From contig DASWYF010000027.1 in assembly GCA_036405135.1 (NCBI GenBank), positions 1 to 64,000 of the forward strand: a DNA stretch of 64,000 nt. The letters run 5' to 3'. Of this stretch, positions 57,012 to 64,000 are shown piece after piece (the stretch's first letter is position 1; the number at the start of each line of letters is the position of its first letter). The stretch comes from Verrucomicrobiia bacterium. GTDB lineage: Bacteria > Verrucomicrobiota > Verrucomicrobiia > Limisphaerales > JAEYXS01. Made by a program: the position numbers and the translations under genes. The notes below the pieces were generated by a model. That model saw only the letters and a program-made list of their open reading frames with translations, was not told the origin of the DNA and did no database searches.

Positions 57012-60000
57012 ATGAGCTGGTGGCAAAAACTGGCGCTCCGCCGCAAGCTGACCCTCATCATCATGATGACGGCGCTCACCGCTTTGCTCCTCGCCAGCAC
57101 CGGATTCATCCTCTACGACATCTCCAATTTCCGCGATGCCATCCAAAACGACCTCACCAGCCTCGCGGACATCACCGGTGCGAACAGCTCTGCCGCCATC
57201 ACCTTCAATGACGCCGAAGCCGCGGAGAAGGACACCCTTTCCCTCTTGCGTGAACGCCCCCACATCATGGCTGCCATCGTCTACCGTTCCGATGGCACCA
57301 TCTTCGCCCGCTATATCCGCGGAGATTTGAAGGGCACGTACCGCCCCCCTCAAAGCGTTCCCAATGGCCCCTTGGTATTGCAGGACAGTCTGGGCATCGC
57401 CCGCCCCATCAATTATGACAACAAACCCATCGGCAACATCTATCTGGAGACCGATGTGGGTGAACTGGACGAGCGCCTGCGCAACTACGCCGGCATCGTG
57501 GTCATCCTGTTGCTCATCTCGGGACTGGTCACCTACCTGCTATCTTCCCGCCTGCAAAATGTCATTTCCCTCCCCATCGTCCAGCTGGAAGACACCGCCC
57601 AGAAAGTTGCTGAAAAGAAAGATTACTCCCTCCGCGCCGTGAAGCGGGGCGAGGACGAGATCGGTCGCCTCATCGACCGCTTCAACGAGATGCTGGCCCA
57701 GATCCAGGCCCGGGATGAAGCTCTTCAAAAAACGCATGAACAGCTCGAGAAACGCGTCGAGGAACGCACCCGCGAACTCCGTCAGGAAGTCGAAGAACGT
57801 GAGCGCGCCCAGCGCCGCATGTCCGAATCCGAACAGCTTCACCGCCAGATGGCGTTGAACGCCAGCGATCTCCTCTACGTGATCCATACGGAAGCCGAAA
57901 TGGTGGATTACTACGGCCAGGTGGATTACCTGTTGGGCTTTGAAGAAGGCGAGTTCCCCCGCACGCTCTCCGCCTGGCACGAACGCATTCATGATAATGA
58001 CCGCCCACGGGTGTTGCGTGCCTATCTCACTGCCTGCGAAAACGGCACCCTGTTCGATCAGGATTATCTGATCAAAAACGCCCAAGGGCACTGGCGTTAT
58101 TGGGCCCAGCGCGGCAAACCCATACGCAATCCCGAAGGCAGGATCTCCCGTTTCGTCGGCGCCTGCTCCGACATCACCGAACGCAAGCGCGCCGAGGATG
58201 ATCTCCGCCGCAGTGAATCCATTCTCCGCAGCTTCTATGACAGCGCCCCGCTCATGATGGGCGTCGTTGAATTGCGGGGCGAAGACATCTTGCATCTGCG
58301 CGATAACATCGCGACAGCGCGATTCTTCGGAGTGACGCCGGAATCGATGGAGAACCGGCTATCCTCCCAACTGGGGGCCAGCCTGCAAACGATCGCCCTT
58401 TGGATCAGGAACTACCGCCTCAGCGAGACCACGGCACAACCTTCGCGTTTTGACTTCACCGTGGATAACGCCCGGGGCAAACGTTGGATCTCCGTCACCG
58501 TCTCCTTCGTCGGCCGCACACCCGCCGGTCACTCACGCTTCTCTTACGTGGCGGAAGATGTCACTGACCGCCGTGCAGCCGATGAAAAATTCCGCGTGCT
58601 CTTCGAGCAATCCTCGGATGCCCACCTTCTCTTCGACGAAAATGGCATCATCGATTGCAACAACGCCGCCATCCAGATGCTCCGGTGCCCGGACAAATCC
58701 GCCGTGCTCGCCGTACATCCCGCCACGCTGTCGCCGGAATTCCAACCCGATGGCCGCAGTTCCATGGAAAAGAGCGTGGAGATGGACCGCACCGCCTACG
58801 AGTGCGGTTATGCCCGCTTCGAGTGGATGCATCGCCGTATGGATGGTGAGGAGTTCCTCGTGGAAGTCAGCCTCACCCCGGTCATCCTGCATCAAAAACG
58901 CGTCATGCTCGTGGTCTGGCACGACATCACCGAACGCAAACGGGCAGAAGAAGCCATGCGCCAGGCCAAGGAAGCGGCGGAAGCGGCGAACGTCGCCAAG
59001 AGCCAGTTCCTCGCCACCATGAGCCATGAGATCCGCACCCCGATGAACGGTGTCATCGGCATGACGGACCTGCTCCTGACAACCCGCCTCGATCCCGAAC
59101 AACGCGACTACGCTGAAACAGTTCGCAACAGTGCCGAAGCCCTGCTGGACATCATCAATGACATTCTTGACTTCTCCAAGATCGAGGCTGGCAAGCTCCA
59201 TTTCGACAGTGTGGATTTCCAGCTCAACGAAGTCATCGATGGCACCATCGATCTCCTCGCCGAACGGGCCCATCAGAAAAGTTTGGAGCTTCTCTACCTC
59301 GTCCACCAAGACTGCTTCGCCGCCTTGCGCGGTGATCCGGGACGCTTGCGCCAGGTCTTGCTCAACCTCATCGCCAACGCCATCAAGTTCACTGAACGCG
59401 GCGAAGTGTTCCTCCAGGTCACTCCGGAAACCGAGACGGAAACGACGATGAGCATCCGCTTTGCTGTGACGGATACCGGCATCGGCATTTCCGAGGAAGT
59501 TCAAGGCAAACTCTTCCAGCCCTTCACACAGGCGGACAGCTCCACAACCCGCCGCTATGGCGGCACCGGCTTGGGTCTTGCCATCTGCAAACAGCTCGTC
59601 GAGATGCTGGGGGGGCACATCGGACTCAACAGCGTGCCCGGCCAAGGCTCGACCTTCTGGTTCACCATCCCGTTTGAGAAACAATCGGCTGATGCCTCGC
59701 CTCCGCTGGAAGTCCCGCTGGAACTGGTGGGCCGCCGTGCCTTGGTGCTGAGTGACAATGCCACTCGCCGTCAGGTCATCCATCACTACATCCTCTCCTG
59801 GCGCATGCGCAACGGCAGTGCCGCCAGCGCTCAAGATGCCGTCAGCCTCCTTCAACGCGAAGCGGTCGCCGGTCACAAGTTCGATTTCGCCCTGGTGGAC
59901 CTGCCTGCGACAGAAGCCGTCCGCTTCTCCCGCCAGGTTCGCAGCTTGAACACACTGACCCCACCGCGCCTGGTCTGGGTGGGCAGTACCGGTGAACGCC

Positions 60001-60938
60001 CCGCAGAAGCCGTGATGCAATCCGAAGGCTGGAGCGCCTCCTTGACCAAACCGGTCAAGCCGCTCGAGCTGCTTGCCTGTCTAAGCCGTCTCTGCGGATC
60101 AAATACAACCATCCTGAAAAAAGCGGCTGCCGTGGCAGCTCAAAACGAGCCGGCGGTCCCCCGGCAAAACTTGCGCATCCTGCTGGCCGAGGATAATCCC
60201 GTGAACCAGAAGGTCGCCATGAAGATCCTCGGGCGCATGGGTTACGAAGCCGATTACGCAGCCAATGGCCAGGAAGTTCTCTCCGCCATTCAACGGATTC
60301 CTTACGATGTCATCCTCATGGATTGCCAGATGCCCGAGATGGATGGCTACGAAGCCACCCGGCGCATCCGCCAAAGCGCCGCCCAAGACGAGCCCAATTT
60401 CAGGACGGACTTGAAGAAAGTCTACATCATAGCTCTTACTGCCAATGCCATGGCCGGTGACCGCGAAGCCTGCCTCGCGGCGGGCATGGATGATTACATT
60501 TCCAAGCCCATCCGCCGCGAAGACCTGCAAGCAGCCTTGGAACGCACTCCCCGTGTCCTCAAGCCCACAACCGCTGCTGAGGCACCTGTTGCGCGCCTGA
60601 ATCCGGTGATCATCAACGAACTCCGGAGCTTGAAGGAAGATGATGGCACCGACCCATTGGGTGAAGTCATCCAATCGTTCTTCAACTATTCGCCCAAGAT
60701 GCTGTTGGATATCCAGTCCAAGACGGCCTCCGGTCAATCGGATGAGATCCGCATGGCTGCCCACTCTCTGAAAGGCAGTGCTGCGAACCTTGGTGCCGAG
60801 CGTCTGGCCCGTCTCTGCTCGGAACTGGAAAAGGCGGCCAAGGCCAGTCAGAAAGATCTGTTCATCCCTCTCTCGGTCCAGATCGAGACGGAACTTGCCC
60901 TGGTCTGCAAGGAACTGGAACGGGAACGGACAGCCTGA
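57012..60938 (+). CDS. CHASE8-HAMP-PAS hybrid histidine kinase
   Basis: A 1308-residue hybrid kinase. TM1 spans about residues 13-36. A periplasmic CHASE8-type sensor ([43 protein letters not shown]) follows, then TM2 at about 157-177 and HAMP at about 178-233. A coiled coil and three PAS-type domains lie at about 270-650. The HisKA domain has [11 protein letters not shown] (His672), and HATPase_c has [22 protein letters not shown] degenerate receiver ([15 protein letters not shown]) comes first, then a true receiver ([13 protein letters not shown], Asp1104 in [15 protein letters not shown]). An HPt domain with [13 protein letters not shown] (His1251) ends the protein. It probably relays an envelope signal received from YfiR. 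Confidence 0.93.
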   Translation: MSWWQKLALRRKLTLIIMMTALTALLLASTGFILYDISNFRDAIQNDLTSLADITGANSSAAITFNDAEAAEKDTLSLLRERPHIMAAIVYRSDGTIFARYIRGDLKGTYRPPQSVPNGPLVLQDSLGIARPINYDNKPIGNIYLETDVGELDERLRNYAGIVVILLLISGLVTYLLSSRLQNVISLPIVQLEDTAQKVAEKKDYSLRAVKRGEDEIGRLIDRFNEMLAQIQARDEALQKTHEQLEKRVEERTRELRQEVEERERAQRRMSESEQLHRQMALNASDLLYVIHTEAEMVDYYGQVDYLLGFEEGEFPRTLSAWHERIHDNDRPRVLRAYLTACENGTLFDQDYLIKNAQGHWRYWAQRGKPIRNPEGRISRFVGACSDITERKRAEDDLRRSESILRSFYDSAPLMMGVVELRGEDILHLRDNIATARFFGVTPESMENRLSSQLGASLQTIALWIRNYRLSETTAQPSRFDFTVDNARGKRWISVTVSFVGRTPAGHSRFSYVAEDVTDRRAADEKFRVLFEQSSDAHLLFDENGIIDCNNAAIQMLRCPDKSAVLAVHPATLSPEFQPDGRSSMEKSVEMDRTAYECGYARFEWMHRRMDGEEFLVEVSLTPVILHQKRVMLVVWHDITERKRAEEAMRQAKEAAEAANVAKSQFLATMSHEIRTPMNGVIGMTDLLLTTRLDPEQRDYAETVRNSAEALLDIINDILDFSKIEAGKLHFDSVDFQLNEVIDGTIDLLAERAHQKSLELLYLVHQDCFAALRGDPGRLRQVLLNLIANAIKFTERGEVFLQVTPETETETTMSIRFAVTDTGIGISEEVQGKLFQPFTQADSSTTRRYGGTGLGLAICKQLVEMLGGHIGLNSVPGQGSTFWFTIPFEKQSADASPPLEVPLELVGRRALVLSDNATRRQVIHHYILSWRMRNGSAASAQDAVSLLQREAVAGHKFDFALVDLPATEAVRFSRQVRSLNTLTPPRLVWVGSTGERPAEAVMQSEGWSASLTKPVKPLELLACLSRLCGSNTTILKKAAAVAAQNEPAVPRQNLRILLAEDNPVNQKVAMKILGRMGYEADYAANGQEVLSAIQRIPYDVILMDCQMPEMDGYEATRRIRQSAAQDEPNFRTDLKKVYIIALTANAMAGDREACLAAGMDDYISKPIRREDLQAALERTPRVLKPTTAAEAPVARLNPVIINELRSLKEDDGTDPLGEVIQSFFNYSPKMLLDIQSKTASGQSDEIRMAAHSLKGSAANLGAERLARLCSELEKAAKASQKDLFIPLSVQIETELALVCKELERERTA

Positions 60939-61023
60939 AAGCGGTTCAGGACTTTCCTTCAGCACCTCCGTTTTGACGATTGACTGGCTTTGCCCCTTTG
61001 GAGGATTTTATCCCCCTTTGATT

Positions 61024-62577
61024 ATGGCTAAGATTCAGCGTGCATTGCTTTCAGTCTCGGACAAGACGGGCCTCGTGCCCTTCGCCCAAACTCTCGCGGC
61101 AGCGGGCGTCCATTTGATCTCCACCGGTGGTACGGCCAAGGCCCTGCGTGATGCAGGCATGACCGTGCAGGACCTCAGCGATTACACCGGCTTCCCTGAG
61201 ATGCTCGATGGCCGCGTAAAAACGCTGCATCCGAAAGTCCACGGTGGCCTGCTCTACATCCGCGGTAACGCGGAACACGAAGCAGCCGTACAAAAGCACG
61301 ACATCCAATCTATCGACCTCGTGGTCGTGAACCTCTATCCGTTTGAGGCGACCATCGCGAAGCCGAACGTCTCCCTGCACGATGCCATCGAGAACATCGA
61401 CATCGGCGGTCCCTCCATGCTTCGCAGTGCCGCGAAGAACCATGACAGCGTGACGGTAGTAACCGATCCTGCTGACTACGCTGAAGTGGCCGAGCAGATC
61501 AAGACCACTGGCGGCACCACGCTGGAACTGCGCCGCAAACTCTGTGCGAAGGTCTATGCACGCACCGCTGCTTACGATGCCGCTATCGCCGCGCATCTCG
61601 GCAAAGAATTCGGTGTGCAACCCGCTGGTGAATTGCCGAAGGAACTCGTTGTTCGCGCGAATCAGGCGCAATCCCTCCGCTACGGTGAGAACCCGCATCA
61701 AAAGGCCGCGCTCTACGGCAAGTTCACGGAATACTTCCAGCAACTGCATGGCAAGGAACTTTCCTACAACAACATCCTCGACCTCACTGCCGCGACGAAT
61801 CTCATCGTGGAGTTCGAGGGCGAGCAGCCGACGCTGGCCATCCTCAAGCATACGAATCCGTGTGGGGTAGGCCAAGGCAGCAACTTGCGTGATGCGTGGG
61901 ACAAGGCCTTCGCTACCGATAAACAGGCTCCGTTCGGCGGCATCATCGCCGTGAACCAGCCGCTCGATAAAGCATGTGCCGAAGCCATCGTGGAAATCTT
62001 CAGCGAAGTGATCGTGGCTCCTGACTTCACGCCGGAAGCACTTGAAGTATTGCAGAAGAAAAAGAATCTGCGTCTGCTCAAGATCAAGAAGAACCCGGCC
62101 ACGCCTGCACCATGGGACCTGCGCAGTGTGGGTGCGGAATCGTTCCTCCTCCAAGAGCGCGATCTCAAGATCACGCGCGCGGCCGACCTCAAAGTCGTTA
62201 CGAAACGTCAGCCGACCGAAGCTGAATTGAAGGCCATGCTCTTCGGCTGGCGCGTGGTGAAGCATTTGAAGTCCAACGCCATCGTGTATGTCGGCAGTGA
62301 CCGCACGCTCGGTGTGGGTGCAGGCCAGATGAGCCGCGTGGATTCCAGCCGCATCGCCGTGTGGAAGGCAGGCGAAGCCGGATTGCCTCTCCAAGGCAGC
62401 GTGGTGTGCAGTGATGCCTTCTTCCCTTTCCCGGATGGCCTGATCGCCGCCGCGAATGCGGGTGCAACAGCCGCCATCCAGCCGGGCGGTTCTGTGAAGG
62501 ACGCCGAAGTGATCGCCGCTGCCGATGAGCGCGGCATCGCCATGGTGTTCACCGGCGCACGCCATTTCCGCCACTAA
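61024..62577 (+). CDS. purH: Bifunctional AICAR transformylase / IMP cyclohydrolase PurH
   Basis: A 517-residue PurH of normal family length, catalysing the last two steps of de novo IMP synthesis: formyl transfer to AICAR from 10-formyl-THF, then ring closure. The N-terminal IMP cyclohydrolase half has [30 protein letters not shown] and [14 protein letters not shown]. The transformylase half has [15 protein letters not shown] and [13 protein letters not shown], and ends [13 protein letters not shown] then [17 protein letters not shown] at 61024 is chosen. The longer frame overlaps the kinase gene without motif. Likely monocistronic and ended by 62597-62625. Confidence 0.96.
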   Translation: MAKIQRALLSVSDKTGLVPFAQTLAAAGVHLISTGGTAKALRDAGMTVQDLSDYTGFPEMLDGRVKTLHPKVHGGLLYIRGNAEHEAAVQKHDIQSIDLVVVNLYPFEATIAKPNVSLHDAIENIDIGGPSMLRSAAKNHDSVTVVTDPADYAEVAEQIKTTGGTTLELRRKLCAKVYARTAAYDAAIAAHLGKEFGVQPAGELPKELVVRANQAQSLRYGENPHQKAALYGKFTEYFQQLHGKELSYNNILDLTAATNLIVEFEGEQPTLAILKHTNPCGVGQGSNLRDAWDKAFATDKQAPFGGIIAVNQPLDKACAEAIVEIFSEVIVAPDFTPEALEVLQKKKNLRLLKIKKNPATPAPWDLRSVGAESFLLQERDLKITRAADLKVVTKRQPTEAELKAMLFGWRVVKHLKSNAIVYVGSDRTLGVGAGQMSRVDSSRIAVWKAGEAGLPLQGSVVCSDAFFPFPDGLIAAANAGATAAIQPGGSVKDAEVIAAADERGIAMVFTGARHFRH

Positions 62578-62596
62578 GAAGTTACGTAAACTCTCC

Positions 62597-62625
62597 AGCC
62601 CGGCTCAGAACGAGCCGGGCTTTTT
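62597..62625 (+). terminator. Rho-independent terminator of purH
   Basis: A perfect 10-bp stem AGCCCGGCTC/GAGCCGGGCT (62597-62621, 5-nt loop), followed by TTTT. It starts 20 bp past the purH stop. Confidence 0.9.
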
Positions 62626-62678
62626 CATTTTCATGATTTAGGCTTGCTGCCAAAGGCCGAATCGGGTTCACCAAAGGC

Positions 62679-63911
62679 ATGCAACTCATCTCCCGCCGTC
62701 AGGCTATAGCCGGCATGGCCGCCACCGCGTTCGCCGCAAATTTCATTTCTCTTTCCGCCGCTGAATCCGCTGTGCCCACGCGCACGCTTGGTCGCGTCTT
62801 CGAAAAGATAAAGAAGGGCGAGACGACAACCATCGCTTACTTCGGCGGCAGCATCACCGCGGCACCGGGTTATCGGGTAAAGACGTTCAAATGGTTCAAG
62901 GACACCTTCCCTCAAGCTAAACTCGTGGAAGTGAATGCCGCCATCGGCGGCACCGGCAGCGATCTCGGTGCGTTCCGCTGCGGCACTGATGTGGTATCAA
63001 AGAAACCTGATCTCGTTTTCGTGGAGTTCAATATCAATGACGGCAGTCCCACGAATGAGTTCCGTAAGGCAACGATGGAAGGCATCGTGCGGCAATTGTG
63101 GGCCTCAGAATCCAAACCCGAGATCGTCTTCCTCTACACTACGAGCCGCGATTTGAACAACGCACGCGGCAGTCATCCCGCCGTGGCGAAACATTACGGC
63201 ATCCAGGACATCGACCTGCAACCCGCGCTCATCGCCGCGCTGGATCGCACTGATTTGCCAAAGCCGACTGAAGCGCAATTGGCAGACAAGAAGTTCAATT
63301 GGAACGCCAAAGGCCAAGTATTCATGGGCGACTCCGTGCATCCGAACGATCTCGGTCACACCATCTACGCAGACACCATCATCGCGTATCTCAAAACACA
63401 GGTAGATGCCAAACCCTCACCCACGCCCAAGCTCGGTGCTACGCTCGTTAGTGAAGAATTTGCCCACGCCACAATGATCCCCGCGAACAAGGCCAAGCTC
63501 ACCGGCAACTGGGAAGTGCTCGAACCTTCAAAGCAAGGTCTGCTCGCCCGTTACACGGATGGCACCATCAATGCCCGCGGACCCGGCGATGCCTTGGAGT
63601 TTGAGTTTGAAGGCACCGCCATCGGCTTGTTCCTCAATGTGCAAAAAGACGGTGGCAAATTCGAATGGAGCATCGATGACGGCGTGAGTGAACCTTGGGA
63701 TCATGCCTACGGTGGTCCAAAAGGTGCGAAGAAAGCCAAGAGCGACACCGCTCCCGGCCCCTACTTCGCCCGCAATCATTACGCCATGCTCTCCTGCGGT
63801 CTGAAACCCGGAAAACACACCTTGAAGATCAAAGTGCTGGAAGAACGCGACAAGACCAGCGAAGGCAACCGCCTGCTCATCGGTTACTTCCTCGTCGCCG
63901 GGAAAAAGTAA
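62679..63911 (+). CDS. Tat-exported SGNH/GDSL hydrolase
   Basis: A 410-residue hydrolase with a twin-arginine-like signal (ISRRQAIAGMAATAFAANF). SGNH blocks are visible: the nucleophile serine in IAYFGGSITAAPGYR, the glycine block AAIGGTGSDLGAFR, the Asn block FVEFNINDGSP and the Asp-x-x-His block GDSVHPNDLGH. A beta-rich C-terminal part of about 150 residues (ALEFEFEGTAIGLFLNVQKDGGKFEWSIDDG) looks like a carbohydrate-binding or jelly-roll module. Such enzymes deacetylate or de-esterify polysaccharides in the periplasm. The gene is separated from purH by a terminator. Confidence 0.9.
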   Translation: MQLISRRQAIAGMAATAFAANFISLSAAESAVPTRTLGRVFEKIKKGETTTIAYFGGSITAAPGYRVKTFKWFKDTFPQAKLVEVNAAIGGTGSDLGAFRCGTDVVSKKPDLVFVEFNINDGSPTNEFRKATMEGIVRQLWASESKPEIVFLYTTSRDLNNARGSHPAVAKHYGIQDIDLQPALIAALDRTDLPKPTEAQLADKKFNWNAKGQVFMGDSVHPNDLGHTIYADTIIAYLKTQVDAKPSPTPKLGATLVSEEFAHATMIPANKAKLTGNWEVLEPSKQGLLARYTDGTINARGPGDALEFEFEGTAIGLFLNVQKDGGKFEWSIDDGVSEPWDHAYGGPKGAKKAKSDTAPGPYFARNHYAMLSCGLKPGKHTLKIKVLEERDKTSEGNRLLIGYFLVAGKK

Positions 63912-63917
63912 GCGCGT

Positions 63918-64000
63918 TTATTTCGCCTTCGCCTTGGCGTCCAACTCAGCGAACGTGAACCGCACACTCACAATGTACGGTTCCTCGTTCGGCATCCAAT
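63918..64000 (-). CDS. C-terminal end of an unidentified minus-strand gene (partial)
   Basis: The window ends inside a minus-strand frame whose last residues read WMPNEEPYIVSVRFTFAELD followed by AKAKAK and a TAA stop at 63918-63920. Only about 26 codons are visible and no family can be named. It converges on the SGNH hydrolase gene with 6 bp between stops. No alternative stop interrupts the frame within the visible part. Confidence 0.5.
   Translation of the reverse strand, partial: WMPNEEPYIVSVRFTFAELDAKAKAK

Noticed and set aside
58533-60020. A 495-codon open frame antisense to the hybrid kinase
   Set aside because: It lies fully within the HisKA/HATPase coding region and has no recognisable domain. 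It is a shadow of third-position GC bias.
61051-62574. A 507-codon open frame antisense to purH
   Set aside because: purH is certain on the plus strand. The antisense frame shows no family motif and is rich in His, Arg and Leu, as expected from reading a GC-biased gene backwards.

Overview
The window reads as a chromosomal segment of a Gram-negative member of the PVC superphylum, most likely Verrucomicrobiota (Limisphaerales/Pedosphaera-like). The evidence is the gene families: a secreted cytochrome protein of the PSD1 type, a DUF1501 protein, a PVC-type CxxCH haem protein, sulfatase, and several Tat-exported Gfo/Idh/MocA oxidoreductases. It also has an LPS-type outer membrane (LpxA, LptE-like lipoprotein, BamD-like TPR protein, porin, TonB receptor). 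No rRNA, tRNA, CRISPR array, integrase or transposase gene was recognised.

Layout. 0.2-6.3 kb: an HDOD protein, then a minus-strand run of a VanZ-like protein, a D-amino acid aminotransferase, a TIM-barrel sugar isomerase and two exported Gfo/Idh/MocA oxidoreductases. 6.4-16.8 kb: a minus-strand stress/regulation island. It contains an ECF sigma factor of the ECF42 (DGPF-linked) type, two DGPF/YCII proteins, two VOC (PhnB-like) proteins, two DoxX proteins, a DUF1428 protein, three SRPBCC/AHSA1 genes (one a triple-domain fusion coupled to an ArsR repressor) and a MoaD/ThiS-BNR propeller pair. Four of its transcription units carry the same 30-bp promoter, TGTCCT-N13-CGTTCGTCGTA, which I read as the sigma factor's own regulon. 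16.8-22.7 kb: a TIR-domain gene remnant, a Roco (LRR-Roc-COR) GTPase, a triple PepSY-like secreted protein and 1.4 kb of repeat-rich non-coding DNA. 22.7-25 kb: an aminotransferase and a tandem universal stress protein.

25-36 kb: a plus-strand cluster for extracellular polymer or sugar catabolism (PSD1, sulfatase, DUF1501, PVC haem protein, GMC oxidoreductase and its gluconate-dehydrogenase-3-like partner). 36-43 kb: an EEP hydrolase, lpxA, a porin, a GT2 glycosyltransferase and a large M48-TPR membrane protease. 43-47 kb: pstSCAB phosphate uptake. 47-50.4 kb: a small stress cluster (DUF6766, ferritin-like YciE, SRPBCC, zinc alcohol dehydrogenase). 50.5-54.2 kb: an alpha/beta hydrolase, a BamD-like protein and an LptE-like lipoprotein. 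54.4-61 kb: a tight operon of TonB receptor, YfiR and a CHASE8-HAMP-PAS hybrid histidine kinase, resembling the YfiR/YfiN signalling pair with a kinase output in place of GGDEF. 61-64 kb: purH, an exported SGNH hydrolase, and the end of an unidentified minus-strand gene.

Intergenic regions carry several repeat classes: a 210-bp MITE-like element with nested hairpins, two REPIN-like pairs in opposite orientation, three single REP-like hairpins and short direct repeats. Everything was read by eye. Family assignments rest on motif recognition, with no database search.
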